64,000 bases of DNA, from assembly GCF_000379685.1 (NCBI RefSeq), contig NZ_KB903283.1:274820-338819 (forward strand), given 5' to 3'. Below, in pieces: positions 54,847 through 63,601 of this stretch (its first letter is position 1; every line of letters starts with the position of its first letter). This stretch comes from Catelliglobosispora koreensis DSM 44566. Its GTDB lineage: Bacteria; Actinomycetota; Actinomycetes; Mycobacteriales; Micromonosporaceae. The notes under the pieces are model-generated. The model was not told the origin of the DNA, did no database searches, and was given only the letters and a program-made list of their open reading frames with translations. A program made the translations under genes and the position numbers.

Positions 54847-55643
54847 TTCAGCAGCCCCCGCACGAGTGCCCGTTGCAGCGCGTCGCCGCCCAGCAGAGAC
54901 CGCCAATACTCACCCTGGGGCCGGAAAACGCGGCCCAACGTCACCACCGCCGTGATCCAGCGGTCACGAGGCCGGCGCAACTCGAGGTGGGGAGTCAGGT
55001 CGAGGTCACGCACGAGTGTCAGACCGTGCTTCTCCGCGAGCGCGCTCACCTGCACGACTGTCAGTAAAGAGCCCACTTCCCAGCCGGTGCGGAAGTCTTG
55101 CAGGAGTTTTTGTCCCGTGTTTTGTGCGCCGGCTGCCGTGAGGAAGTCGTCGCAAATGACCAGCTTGCCATCGGGCCGCAGGGTGCGGGAGGCTTCGCGA
55201 AAGTAGCCGTCAGCGTCCGGGCTGTGCAGGAACGCTTCGATGGAAAACGTCAGATCCGCGCTTGCATACAGATCAGCCGGTACGGCGAGATAGTCGCCTT
55301 CGCGGCAGCGCACGTTTTCTGTCTCGCTGGCCAGCTCGGCGGCGCGCTGCGCCTGCTTCGGGCTCAGGGTCAGGCCTTCTCCGGTCATGTCGATCCGGCT
55401 GGCTAGGTAGAGCAAGCTGGCACCCAGGCCGCAGCCCAGGTCCACCACGGACGCACCAGGCGACAGGGTCTCCAGCAGCAGTTTGTCCACGTAGTGAAAC
55501 GCCTGCTGACGGTTCGTCACGCCGGGACCCCAGACCGCCCGGTGAATCGAAGCCTGGCCTTGCCCCAGCCGCTCAAACGCGGCCGAGTTGCGGTCGTAGT
55601 ATCGCCGGACGCGCTCGGTGTGGGCAACCGATTCGGATGTCAT
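54816..55643 (-). CDS. SAM-dependent methyltransferase (CFA/tocopherol-MT-like)
   Basis: 275 residues. The SAM motif is VVDLGCGLGASLLYLASRI and the post-I segment is LTLSPKQAQRAAELA, which matches the cyclopropane-synthase/gamma-tocopherol methyltransferase-like group. The opening ERVRRYYDRNSAAFERLGQG is also common there. It may methylate a lipid or isoprenoid-like substrate. It lies next to the CDF exporter gene with a 2-bp gap and probably shares its transcript. Confidence 0.87.
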   Translation of the reverse strand: MTSESVAHTERVRRYYDRNSAAFERLGQGQASIHRAVWGPGVTNRQQAFHYVDKLLLETLSPGASVVDLGCGLGASLLYLASRIDMTGEGLTLSPKQAQRAAELASETENVRCREGDYLAVPADLYASADLTFSIEAFLHSPDADGYFREASRTLRPDGKLVICDDFLTAAGAQNTGQKLLQDFRTGWEVGSLLTVVQVSALAEKHGLTLVRDLDLTPHLELRRPRDRWITAVVTLGRVFRPQGEYWRSLLGGDALQRALVRGLLNYRFLEFKRA

Positions 55644-55645
55644 GA

Positions 55646-56662
55646 CTAACCCTGCCTATGATCGTCGAGGGGCTGGTGGGCTTCAGCATGCCCGGTGTCC
55701 GGGTCGGCGTGCACAAGGGCGGCCGACAGCCGGGGGATCGCGTGGATGAGCCGGTGCTCAGCGTCGACAGCGATCGCGTGTCCGTTAGCGACGGTGGCTA
55801 GCCCGTCAACCGTGATTTCGCACTCCGCGCGCAGAGAGTGCCCGATCCAGCGCATCCGGACGGTGCCAACGCCAGTGACCCCAGGGGTATCGCGCAACAC
55901 GTGCTCTACCTTGTCGACCAGAGCCGGGTCGACGGCGTCCATCAAGCGGCGGTAGACCTCACGTGCGGCATCCTTGAGCACGAGCAGGATCGCCGAGGTG
56001 ATAAGCAAACCGACGGCAGGATCGGCCCACTGCCAGCCGATCGCGACGCCCGCCGCTCCTAATAGGACAGCCAGTGAGGTGAACCCGTCAGTGCGCGCGT
56101 GCAGACCGTCGGCCACCAAAGCCGCTGAACCGATGCGTTTGCCGACCCTGATCCGGTACTGGGCGACGATCTCGTTTCCGGCGAAGCCGATGACACCAGC
56201 GGCGGCCACATAACCCAGGTGCCGCACGTCTTGCGGGTGCAGCAGCCGGTTGACCGCCTCATATCCGGCCCAGAACGCTGATGCCGCGATCGTCAGCACG
56301 ATCACGATGCCGGCCAAGTCCTCGGCCCGGCCATAGCCGTAGGTGTAGCGGCGGTTGGCCGCCCGGCGCCCGATCAGGAACGCGATCCCGAGCGGCACCG
56401 CTGTCAGCGCGTCGGCGACGTTGTGCAGGGTGTCGCCGAGCAGAGCGACCGAACCGGACCACACGACCACGACAGCCTGTAACGCGGCGGTCAAGCCAAG
56501 GATGAGCAGCGAAATCCAGAGCGCCCGGAGCCCATCACGCGAGGTTTCCAGCGCGGAGTCCACTTTCGAGGCCGCGTCATGCGAGTGCGGCTTCTGCCAC
56601 CAGCGGCGGTGCCCGTGTTCATGGGAATGGCCGTGCTCGTGATCGTGGTCGTGGCTGCTCAC
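55646..56662 (-). CDS. Cation diffusion facilitator (CDF) metal exporter
   Basis: About 338 residues. A His-rich cytoplasmic N-terminus (HDHDHEHGHSHEHGH) precedes six helices with the metal sites LLGDTLHNVADAL (HxxxD) and ADGLHARTDGFTS (the second HxxxD). A C-terminal dimerisation domain follows (VDPALVDKVEHVLRDTPGV). It exports Zn2+, Co2+ or a related ion against protons. I chose GTG 56662, because TAGTAT (56669-56674) lies 6 nt upstream; GTG 56668 would directly touch that box. Confidence 0.92.
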   Translation of the reverse strand: MSSHDHDHEHGHSHEHGHRRWWQKPHSHDAASKVDSALETSRDGLRALWISLLILGLTAALQAVVVVWSGSVALLGDTLHNVADALTAVPLGIAFLIGRRAANRRYTYGYGRAEDLAGIVIVLTIAASAFWAGYEAVNRLLHPQDVRHLGYVAAAGVIGFAGNEIVAQYRIRVGKRIGSAALVADGLHARTDGFTSLAVLLGAAGVAIGWQWADPAVGLLITSAILLVLKDAAREVYRRLMDAVDPALVDKVEHVLRDTPGVTGVGTVRMRWIGHSLRAECEITVDGLATVANGHAIAVDAEHRLIHAIPRLSAALVHADPDTGHAEAHQPLDDHRQG

Positions 56663-56668
56663 CGTCAC

Positions 56669-56674
56669 ATACTA
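56669..56674 (-). promoter_or_regulatory. -10 box of the CDF gene
   Basis: TAGTAT on the minus strand, 6 nt before GTG 56662. Confidence 0.5.
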
Positions 56675-56681
56675 GGCCCGG

Positions 56682-57137
56682 TTAGCGCCACGGATCCGCG
56701 TCGATGAGGCGGAAATCGGAATACTCGAAGCCGGGCGCGACGATGCAGCTCACGAGAACTTCCGCGTCACCCGCAGGGCGTGCCGCTTGCCAAACCCCTG
56801 CTGGGACAAGGGCTTGCGGGCGTTCACCAGACTCCACACCAGGCCCGAGGCGGATTACTTCGGGCGTCTCAGCGGGACGGTCGCCGCTGCCACCTAGCAC
56901 GAGTTCGAGGGGGCCGCCGCGGTGCCAAAGCCACAGCTCGTCAGAGCGCACGAGGTGCCAGCGCGACACCTCGCCCGGGCACAGCAAGAAGTAGATGGCG
57001 CTAGCACTGGCGCGGGGGCCGTCGTATCCACCGGGCTGAAAGGTGGTGCAAGAGCGCCACGTTTCGGCGAACCAGCCACCTTCCGGGTGCCGTTGCATGC
57101 CAAGCAGTTTCGCCAACTCCGGAGTGCCCATGGACAC
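56682..57137 (-). CDS. DUF985-type cupin protein
   Basis: 151 residues, the usual length of this cupin group. Landmarks are RHPEGGWFAETWRS, SAIYFLLCPGEVSRWHLVRS and a C-terminal LVSCIVAPGFEYSDF. Their function is unproved; the fold binds small ligands. The GTG start directly follows the stop of the small membrane protein gene upstream, so translation is coupled; an ATG 6 nt in is an alternative. Confidence 0.88.
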   Translation of the reverse strand: MSMGTPELAKLLGMQRHPEGGWFAETWRSCTTFQPGGYDGPRASASAIYFLLCPGEVSRWHLVRSDELWLWHRGGPLELVLGGSGDRPAETPEVIRLGPGVESGERPQALVPAGVWQAARPAGDAEVLVSCIVAPGFEYSDFRLIDADPWR

Positions 57138-57341
57138 TTAGTTTGCCATGAGGAATTTCAGGAGTTCGTAGACCACGAAAGCCGGCCAGACGATCGCCTT
57201 GAGCACGCCAAGGACGCCTTGCCAGAAGCCGTCGGAGGCCTGAATGTAATAGATGAGCGCGCCGAGGAAGCCGAGGAAATAGGCCCCGCTGCCGGTCCCG
57301 CCCCGTCCCCTGCGCCGGTATTTGCGGTCTGACTCGTCCAT
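57138..57341 (-). CDS. Small membrane protein
   Basis: 67 residues. A Lys/Arg-rich head (DRKYRRRGRGGTGSG) and two hydrophobic stretches (YFLGFLGALIYYIQ, VLKAIVWPAFVVYELLKFLM). TAACAT (minus strand, 57348-57353) lies 6 nt before the ATG. It is coupled to the cupin gene downstream. Similar short proteins are widespread in actinomycetes without known function. Confidence 0.7.
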   Translation of the reverse strand: MDESDRKYRRRGRGGTGSGAYFLGFLGALIYYIQASDGFWQGVLGVLKAIVWPAFVVYELLKFLMAN

Positions 57342-57347
57342 GCGCAG

Positions 57348-57353
57348 ATGTTA
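57348..57353 (-). promoter_or_regulatory. -10 box of a leaderless gene
   Basis: TAACAT on the minus strand, 6 nt before the ATG at 57341. Confidence 0.5.
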
Positions 57354-57413
57354 ACCCCCGCTGTCCAATTTAGATTCATCATTGAGCGGCGTTTCGGGTC
57401 AATTCGGCCGTAG

Positions 57414-57419
57414 TAGCCT
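57414..57419 (+). promoter_or_regulatory. -10 box of a leaderless gene
   Basis: TAGCCT, 6 nt before the ATG at 57426. Confidence 0.5.
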
Positions 57420-57425
57420 TTGGCC

Positions 57426-57914
57426 ATGGTCACTTGGCAGCAATTCGCCGGTGAAGCACCCGGCCTGGCTGAGCTCTTCGTTCGCCGCCATTCCGCCACA
57501 GGCAACCTTTGCCTGCTCGCGACACACCGCTCCGACGGCTATCCGCGCATCAGCCCGATGGAGCCACAGCTGTTCGAAAACCATCTCGTCCTAGTGGGGA
57601 TGCCAGGCACAACCAAGTTCCGCGATCTGCACCGCGACCGCCGGTTCTGTTTGCACACCGCGACCATCGACCCGCACGTGGGCGACGGCGACGTGAAACT
57701 CTTTGGCGACGCGGAGAACCTGCAAGACGAGGCCCTGCACGCCCGCTTCGCCGACGACCTGTTCGCCCGGTCCGGATTCGACTTGCGCGGGCAGCGGTTT
57801 GACCCGTTCTTCGTCGCCAGCCTCAACGGTGCCTCCTCGGTCACCTTCGAAGACGGCAAGCTCACGGTCACGATCTGGAAACCCGGTCAGGGTGAGCGGC
57901 GCGTCCTGAAGTGA
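57426..57914 (+). CDS. Pyridoxamine-5'-phosphate-oxidase-like flavin/F420-binding protein
   Basis: About 162 residues. The split-barrel fold is suggested by FVRRHSATGNLCLLATHRSD, GYPRISPMEPQLFENHLVLV and TTKFRDLHRDRRFCLHT. Members bind FMN, F420 or haem and reduce small molecules. The specific cofactor cannot be told. The ATG at 57426 follows TAGCCT by 6 nt. It overlaps the GH43 gene by 4 bp (ATGA-like, here GTGA). Confidence 0.82.
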   Translation: MVTWQQFAGEAPGLAELFVRRHSATGNLCLLATHRSDGYPRISPMEPQLFENHLVLVGMPGTTKFRDLHRDRRFCLHTATIDPHVGDGDVKLFGDAENLQDEALHARFADDLFARSGFDLRGQRFDPFFVASLNGASSVTFEDGKLTVTIWKPGQGERRVLK

Positions 57915-59397
57915 TTCGCAATCCCGTCCTGCCCGGCTCCCACCCTGACCCGTCGATCGTGCGCGTGGGGCAGGACTACTACGTGGCGACGTCGACCTTC
58001 GAGTGGTACCCAGGGGTGCGGATTCATCACTCGCGCGACCTCGTTCACTGGCGTTTCTTGGGCGGCGTGCTCGATAACACGCGACTGCTCGACTTGGCGG
58101 GCTGTCCCGACTCGGGCGGCGTATGGGCGCCAAACCTCAGTTATGCCAACGGGTTGTTCTATCTGGTTTACAGCAATGTATCGACCTATGCCGGTGGCTT
58201 CACAGACTGTCCTAACTATCTCGTCACCGCGCCCGCGATCGACGGTCCGTGGTCGGCACCGGTGTTCTTGCACGCGAGGGGATTTGACGCCTCACTGTTT
58301 CACGATGGCGAGGAGTGCTGGCTGCTCAACCTGGTGCACGACTGGCGGCCCGATCACGATGGCTCGGCTGGGCTGGAGGCGACCCGGTTCGATCGCTCGA
58401 CGCTGACGCTGGCGGGCGATCCGGTTCGCCTTCAGTTGCCGCCGGCCGCGGGGTGGATCGAAGGCCCGAACCTTTACCGCCGCAATGATTGGTACTACTT
58501 GCTCACCGCCGACGGCGGCACCGGCTATGAGCATCAGGTCACCGTTTCCCGCTCGCGCCACCTGTCCGGCCCCTACGAACGTGACCCGCACGGCCCGCTC
58601 ATCACGGCGAAGGATCACCCCGAATGGCCGCTGCAGAAAGCCGGGCACGGCAGCCTGGCTGACAATTGCCTGGCCTATCTCGTCGCCCGGCCACACGGAA
58701 CGCATGGCCCGTGCCTGCTCGGGCGGGAAACGGCACTGGCGCTGGTGCAGTGGGAGGACGGCTGGCCTCGGGTGCCCGGCAGTCTGCCGCAACTCGAGAT
58801 CCCAGTCGCGGGAACGGTTGATGAGCAAGGTCCGGGCGGGCTCGATTGGTCCACGCTCAGGCGGCCGGCGACAAGCGACTGGGTGACGTTTGATGGGCCG
58901 GTGACCATCCGGGGTGGACGCTACCGCAGAGTCTGGTGCAGCCCAGCCTTGTCGCACGCCGGGTCACGGCACCGCGGTGGACTTTCGAGGCCACTATGCA
59001 GTACCAGCCGGAGACTTTTCAGCATCTGGCAGGGCTCACGGCGTACTACAACACGAGGAATTGGCATTTTCTCTATGTGACCGCTGACGACGGCGGGATG
59101 CCAGTGTCGCGGGTGGCCACGTGCGATCGGGGTGTTGTCACGATCCACGCCGCGACAGCACCGGCCGGCGACACCGTGCGGCTGGGGCTGGAAATCGACG
59201 GAGACGAGTTACGGTTTCGCTGTGACGGCAAGGACTTCGGGCCGGTACTAGACGCGAGCATCCTGTCCGACGAGCACGCGGCCGAGTTCGAAGGTGGCCG
59301 CATTCGCGCTCTTGGCTTCACGGGAACCTTCGCCGGCTTGTGGGTCTGGGACCTCACTGGCCACGGCCATCCCGCTAACTTCGAAGTTTCAGCCTGA
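57911..59397 (+). pseudogene. GH43 beta-xylosidase-type gene broken by one frameshift
   Basis: The first frame (57911-59080) encodes the GH43 propeller: NPVLPGSHPDPSIVRVGQDY (catalytic Asp), FDASLFHDGEECWLLN, and WIEGPNLYRR (Glu). After TIRGG near 58911 the frame turns to nonsense. In the -1 frame the text resumes as TLPQSLVQPSLVARRVTAPR and runs to 59397, giving the beta-xylosidase C-terminal lectin-like domain (WTFEATMQYQPETFQHLAGL). Restoring one base in the GGGG run at 58911-58914 would rejoin the frames. There is no signal peptide, so the enzyme would act on imported xylo- or arabino-oligosaccharides. Sequencing error is a real alternative to true inactivation. Confidence 0.82.
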
Positions 59398-61591
59398 CAT
59401 CCTCGGCGCGAGGGTCACCGAAGCCGTCCAGGATGGACAGCGCCTCAGCCCAAGCGGCTGAAGCGGCGGTGTGCTCACCTGAGGCGGCGTGGGCGTCACC
59501 GAGCCGGATGAGGGTGTCGGCCACGCCGTTGCCGTTTTCGACCGAGCGGAAAAGCTCAATCGCCCGCCCGAAACCGGTGACCGCGGCGGTGTAGTCGCCC
59601 AAATGCTGCTGTGCGTAGGCGATGCTGTCCCAGGCGTGCGCTTCGCCGTCCACATGACCTTCGGCAGCCAAGATGACCTGTGCCTGCTGGGAAAGCTCCA
59701 GTGCGCCCTGGTAATCACCGTTGAGCACATGCGCCCACCCGGCACTGTTCAGTGCGCGGGCCGTCCCGAGCCGGTCACCTGCTTGCTGGAACAGCTCGAC
59801 CGCCCGGTGGGAGTGCGGCAGCGTCTGGGCATAGTGTGCCGGATTTTGCGACAGCAGCCAATTGAGCCCGAGGTGAGTGTGTGCTTGCCCGGCCAGGTCG
59901 GCGCGCTGTTCATAGATGCTCAGGGTCGCCTGGAAATGCGCGAGAGCGTCGTCCACTTGTCCCAGCCTGGTGTGCGCTCGCGCTAAGACGCTGTGTGCTC
60001 TGGCCTGTCCTTCCGAGTCCTGCAACGTCTCAGCCGCTTGCAGCGCCAGCGTTTGCGTCGTCACCAGCTCGATCCAGTGTCCAAATTGGAGGAAGAAGTC
60101 GGCCAACGCCCACGATGTCTGCCAGACGTGCGCGTGAAGGCCCGCCTTGGCGGCCTGCTCGATAACGCGGACCACGGCTGAAGATTCCGTCTTGAACCAG
60201 ACGAGTGCGGCTTCCCGGTCTGTCAAGGCTTCGGCGGACACGTCTGGCAACGCTGGCCCGATGATGATGGGCCGCCGTTGCGGATGCACCAGTGCGCTCG
60301 CCTCGAAAGCGGTGTGCAGGTAGTAGTCGGCCAGCCGCGTTAGAGCACTCTTGGCGCCGGCGTCAGCCAGCTCAAGTGCGTAAGCCCGGAGCAGGTCGTG
60401 GAAGCCGAACCGGCCGGTGTCGTTGAGCAGGTTGGCGTGCACCAGCGCTGTGATGAGCGGGCGAGTGTCCGCGACGGACAGTCCGGCCAGACTTGCCGCT
60501 GCGGATAACGAGAAGTCCTGTCCCGGATGCAGGCCGAGAAGCCGGAACAGCCGGGCCGCGGGCTCGCCCAGATCACGGTAGGACTGACTGAACACAGCTC
60601 GCAGGTCCGCCGCGGGATCGGTGTCGCTAAAGGGCGTCAAGTCGGCTGGGCGGCTGAGGTCGGCCAGGGCGAGATCCGGCCGCATGACGGCCCGTGCGGC
60701 GACGATCGCGAGCGCCAGCGGCAAGCCCGCGCAACGGTCGATGATGTGCTGTGCCGCTTGTGGTTCGGCCGCGATCCGGGCGACGCCCACACGAGACTCC
60801 CATAGCTGAAGCGATTCGGCGGGGGAGAGCGCATCGAGTACCACCGGGTGGGCATCGCCTGACACGACAAGGCTCGTGAGCCGGTTGCGGCTGGTGACGA
60901 GCGTCAGGGTCTCGGTGCCGCCCGGCAGCAGCGGGCGGACCTGCTCGGCGTCATAAGCGTTGTCCAGCAACACAAGGACGCGCTTGCCGGACAGCAGACC
61001 GCGGTAAAGGGCGGACTTCGCGTCCATAGTGGACGGAATGCGAGCCGTGGCCACACCTAACAGCTCCAGGAACCCGGTCAGCACCTCGGACGGATCAGTT
61101 GGCGAAGCGGCCGGATCGAAGCCCCGCAGGTTCGCGTGCAGTTGCCTGTCCGGGAACGCCCGCGAGACTTTATGCCCCCAGTGCACGGCAAGGCTGGTCT
61201 TGCCAACCCCGGCGGTGCCCCTGATGAGGATGACCGGCAGCTTGACGCCATCGAGCGCGGCGAGGATCTGTGCCCGGCCGATGAAGCCCGGTACAGCTGG
61301 CGGAAGCTGAGCCGGCCCGGAGGTGGGCGCCTGCACCATGACGCGTTCCCACACGGTCGCCCATCCCCGCGCCTCGACAGGCGTCGCACCGAGGGCGAGC
61401 ACGATCGCATCGAGCACGTCGACCGGCATGGGTGTCGTTCCGGTGAGATAGGCCGAAAGACTGCTGCGGGGAATGCGCGTGCGGGCCTGAAGATCGCGCA
61501 GCGATACCTTCGTCTTGCCGGTGCCGCGAGCCGCCCGGACGCGCCAGGCGTCCAAGGCCCGCAACAATTCCGGCATACTGTGGATCTCCAT
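59375..61591 (-). CDS. XRE/NB-ARC/TPR transcriptional regulator
   Basis: About 738 residues. An N-terminal helix-turn-helix (RDLQARTRIPRSSLSAYLTG) precedes an NB-ARC-like ATPase: P-loop RGTAGVGKTS (about 125-132), kinase-2 region RVLVLLDNAYD and LVTSRNRL. TPR repeats fill the last 300 residues (for example AHSVLARAHTRLGQVDDALA). It is a signal-gated regulator of the AfsR-like class. I chose the ATG at 61591 (CACACT 7 nt upstream); an ATG at 61576 follows GGAG and is possible. Four 10-bp tandem repeats lie just upstream. Its 3' end overlaps the GH43 gene by 23 bp. Confidence 0.87.
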   Translation of the reverse strand: MEIHSMPELLRALDAWRVRAARGTGKTKVSLRDLQARTRIPRSSLSAYLTGTTPMPVDVLDAIVLALGATPVEARGWATVWERVMVQAPTSGPAQLPPAVPGFIGRAQILAALDGVKLPVILIRGTAGVGKTSLAVHWGHKVSRAFPDRQLHANLRGFDPAASPTDPSEVLTGFLELLGVATARIPSTMDAKSALYRGLLSGKRVLVLLDNAYDAEQVRPLLPGGTETLTLVTSRNRLTSLVVSGDAHPVVLDALSPAESLQLWESRVGVARIAAEPQAAQHIIDRCAGLPLALAIVAARAVMRPDLALADLSRPADLTPFSDTDPAADLRAVFSQSYRDLGEPAARLFRLLGLHPGQDFSLSAAASLAGLSVADTRPLITALVHANLLNDTGRFGFHDLLRAYALELADAGAKSALTRLADYYLHTAFEASALVHPQRRPIIIGPALPDVSAEALTDREAALVWFKTESSAVVRVIEQAAKAGLHAHVWQTSWALADFFLQFGHWIELVTTQTLALQAAETLQDSEGQARAHSVLARAHTRLGQVDDALAHFQATLSIYEQRADLAGQAHTHLGLNWLLSQNPAHYAQTLPHSHRAVELFQQAGDRLGTARALNSAGWAHVLNGDYQGALELSQQAQVILAAEGHVDGEAHAWDSIAYAQQHLGDYTAAVTGFGRAIELFRSVENGNGVADTLIRLGDAHAASGEHTAASAAWAEALSILDGFGDPRAEDVRLKLRS

Positions 61592-61600
61592 CCGTGGCAG

Positions 61601-61640
61601 TGTGCCAGAAGGTGTCCGGGAGTGTCCAAGACCGTCCAGG
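61601..61640. repeat. Four tandem 10-bp repeats in the regulator promoter
   Basis: Blocks starting at 61601, 61611, 61621 and 61631 share the consensus NNTGTCCNNG (TGCC, TGTCC, TGTCC, CGTCC variants). The one-turn period puts every copy on the same face of the helix, as for a cooperative activator or autoregulator. Confidence 0.6.
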
Positions 61641-61644
61641 ATCG

Positions 61645-61780
61645 CGGTTCGAGACGGCAAAGATCGGCAAACTAATCACGATCTTTGCTCCGCCGAATCG
61701 ATGCCTCGGGGGTCTCGATCCGGCGGAGCGTTGATCACGGCTCACCGGGCTTACCTGCCTGCCCGGTGAGCCGTCTTTTT
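61645..61780 (+). ncRNA. Candidate structured small RNA with intrinsic terminator
   Basis: Three successive inverted repeats fill this gap. GCAAAGATCG (61657-61666) pairs with 61679-61688. GCTCCGCCG (61687-61695) pairs with 61721-61729, with inner ATCGA/TCGAT pairing. A 12-bp terminator hairpin follows at 61739-61772 with a T5 run. No plus-strand gene lies upstream to use that terminator, so a short RNA is the simplest reading. The 5' end is a guess. Confidence 0.4.
61739..61780 (+). terminator. Strong intrinsic terminator on the plus strand
   Basis: GGCTCACCGGGC (61739-61750) pairs perfectly with GCCCGGTGAGCC (61761-61772), followed by GTCTTTTT. It may end the candidate small RNA and insulate the protease promoter. 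Confidence 0.88.
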
Positions 61781-61794
61781 CGCCTTCGCGGGCA

Positions 61795-61864
61795 GGGAGC
61801 GCTCTCCCACAAGAATTGACATATTTAAGAAGGAAAGTTAACTTCAGCTCAGAGAGCGCTCTCT
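61795..61864 (+). promoter_or_regulatory. Operator pair and promoter of the S1 protease gene
   Basis: GGGAGCGCTCTC (61795-61806, one mismatch) and the perfect 14-bp palindrome AGAGAGCGCTCTCT (61851-61864) flank an AT-rich stretch with TTGACA (61816-61821) as a -35 box. The operators match the pair before the glucanase gene at 6639-6703. Binding at the second site would block transcription start. Confidence 0.75.
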
Positions 61865-61899
61865 AATCCGTCCCGTACCCCCTCCGCGAAGGACAGACA

Positions 61900-63372
61900 G
61901 TGAGATTTCCCGCATTGGCGGGCGTGGTGCTGCTCTCCGCCACGCTCGCCGTCCTGCCAGCTGGAGCTGGCCAGGCATCCTCCACAGACGACATGTTCGC
62001 GGCCATGCGCCGTGACCTCAACCTCACCCAGGCGCAGGTGCGCGTCCTGCTCGCACACGAAGCCGCCGCCGCGGTCAACTCGCAGCGCGTGCAGTCCTCG
62101 CTCGGCGAACGGTTCGCCGGCGCGTGGTTTGACGGGCGGCTGCGAGCCGGTGTCACCAGCGACGCTGACGCCCAGCGTGCCCGGCAGCTGGGCGCCGAGC
62201 CCGTGCGCGTACGCTGGACGCTGCGGCAGCTTGAGACCGGAAAGTCGGCCTTGGACCAACGGCAAGCCGGCGCCCAGGTGCACAGCTGGTACACCGACGT
62301 GACGGCTAACCGTGTCGTGGTCACGGCGGCCAGTGCCGAAGCGGCCGGTCAGTTCACCCGTGGCCTCGACCCAGAGCTGATCAAACTGACCGTCAGCGCC
62401 GCCGCACCCCGGCCGCTCTATGACACCCGTGGCGGCGACCAGTTCGTCATCAACGGAAACACGTTGTGCTCCATAGGTTTCGCCGTGGCCGGTGGCTTTG
62501 TCACGGCCGGGCACTGTGGTGGCGTCAATAGCCCCACGCTGGGATACAACAACGTTTCACAAGGCACCTTCCGCGGATCGTCCTTCCCGGTCAACGATTA
62601 CGCGTGGGTGCAGACCAACGGCAACTGGGTCTCCCGCCCGTGGGTCAACAACTACGCCGGCGGAAACGTCGGTGTCGCCGGGTCGCAAGAAGCCGCGATC
62701 GGCAGCTCTATCTGCCGCTCGGGGCGCACGACCGGCTGGCGCTGTGGCGTCATCCAAGCCAAGAACATCACTGTGAACTACGGCAATGGCGCGCTTGTTT
62801 ACGGCCTGACGCAAAGCAACGCGTGTGCCGAGCCCGGTGACTCAGGCGGCTCATGGATTTCCGGGAACCAGGCGCAGGGCATCACCTCCGGCGGGTCAGG
62901 CAACTGCTCCTCCGGCGGCACGACGTTCTTCCAGCCGGTCAACGAAGTGCTTGGTGCGTATGGGCTTTCGCTCACGACCACGGGCGGCGGCGGCACAAGC
63001 CGGATCATCGGGTACGCCAACAAGTGCATCGACGTCCCGGGAGGCAACGGAGTCGACGGTGCCTTGCTTCAGCTCTGGGACTGCAACGGCACCGCCGCGC
63101 AGAACTGGACCTTCCCCGGCGACGGCACGATCCGCGCCTTTGGCTTGTGCATGGACGTGGCTTGGGGCTCAACGGCCAACGGTGCCGCGATCCAGCTCGC
63201 CCACTGCAGCGGCAACCCGGCGCAGCAGTTCGTGCTCAGCGGGGCGGGCGATCTGGTCAACCCACAGTCCAACAAGTGTGTTGACGTCAGCGGCTGGAAT
63301 TCGGCCAACGGCACCAAGCTCATCCAATGGGAGTGCCACGGCGGCGCCAACCAGAAGTGGTGGCGCGGCTAG
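61900..63372 (+). CDS. Secreted S1-family (streptogrisin/alpha-lytic type) protease with ricin-type lectin domain
   Basis: 490 residues. Signal peptide at 1-27, an alpha-lytic-type propeptide to about residue 171, and a chymotrypsin-fold protease with His205 (TAGHC), Asp233 (VNDYAWV) and Ser315 (GDSGGS). After a Gly linker a beta-trefoil lectin domain (about 367-490) has QxW-like repeats (AQNW, AQQF, NQKW). The GTG at 61900 follows GAAGGA. The enzyme is exported, self-matured and targeted to carbohydrate surfaces. Its operators link it to the beta-1,3-glucanase gene, suggesting joint attack on fungal walls (inference). Confidence 0.93.
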   Translation: MRFPALAGVVLLSATLAVLPAGAGQASSTDDMFAAMRRDLNLTQAQVRVLLAHEAAAAVNSQRVQSSLGERFAGAWFDGRLRAGVTSDADAQRARQLGAEPVRVRWTLRQLETGKSALDQRQAGAQVHSWYTDVTANRVVVTAASAEAAGQFTRGLDPELIKLTVSAAAPRPLYDTRGGDQFVINGNTLCSIGFAVAGGFVTAGHCGGVNSPTLGYNNVSQGTFRGSSFPVNDYAWVQTNGNWVSRPWVNNYAGGNVGVAGSQEAAIGSSICRSGRTTGWRCGVIQAKNITVNYGNGALVYGLTQSNACAEPGDSGGSWISGNQAQGITSGGSGNCSSGGTTFFQPVNEVLGAYGLSLTTTGGGGTSRIIGYANKCIDVPGGNGVDGALLQLWDCNGTAAQNWTFPGDGTIRAFGLCMDVAWGSTANGAAIQLAHCSGNPAQQFVLSGAGDLVNPQSNKCVDVSGWNSANGTKLIQWECHGGANQKWWRG

Positions 63373-63601
63373 CAAATTGTGCTGCCAGGATCAGAAATGG
63401 TCTTGGCAGCGATCCATCGGGCTGGCCACTTCGAACTGCGCCATCAGCATGTCGTTCACCTTGGGCTTTCCGGCCCAGGCCCACGGGCGAACGAACGTGG
63501 CGTAAGCGTTCGGACCTGTTCGGAAAGGTTCGCTGACCTTCCGCCGTCGCCTCGCCGTCCGAGATGATCCATGCACATCTTCCACTGTTAAGGAGTCCGA
63601 T

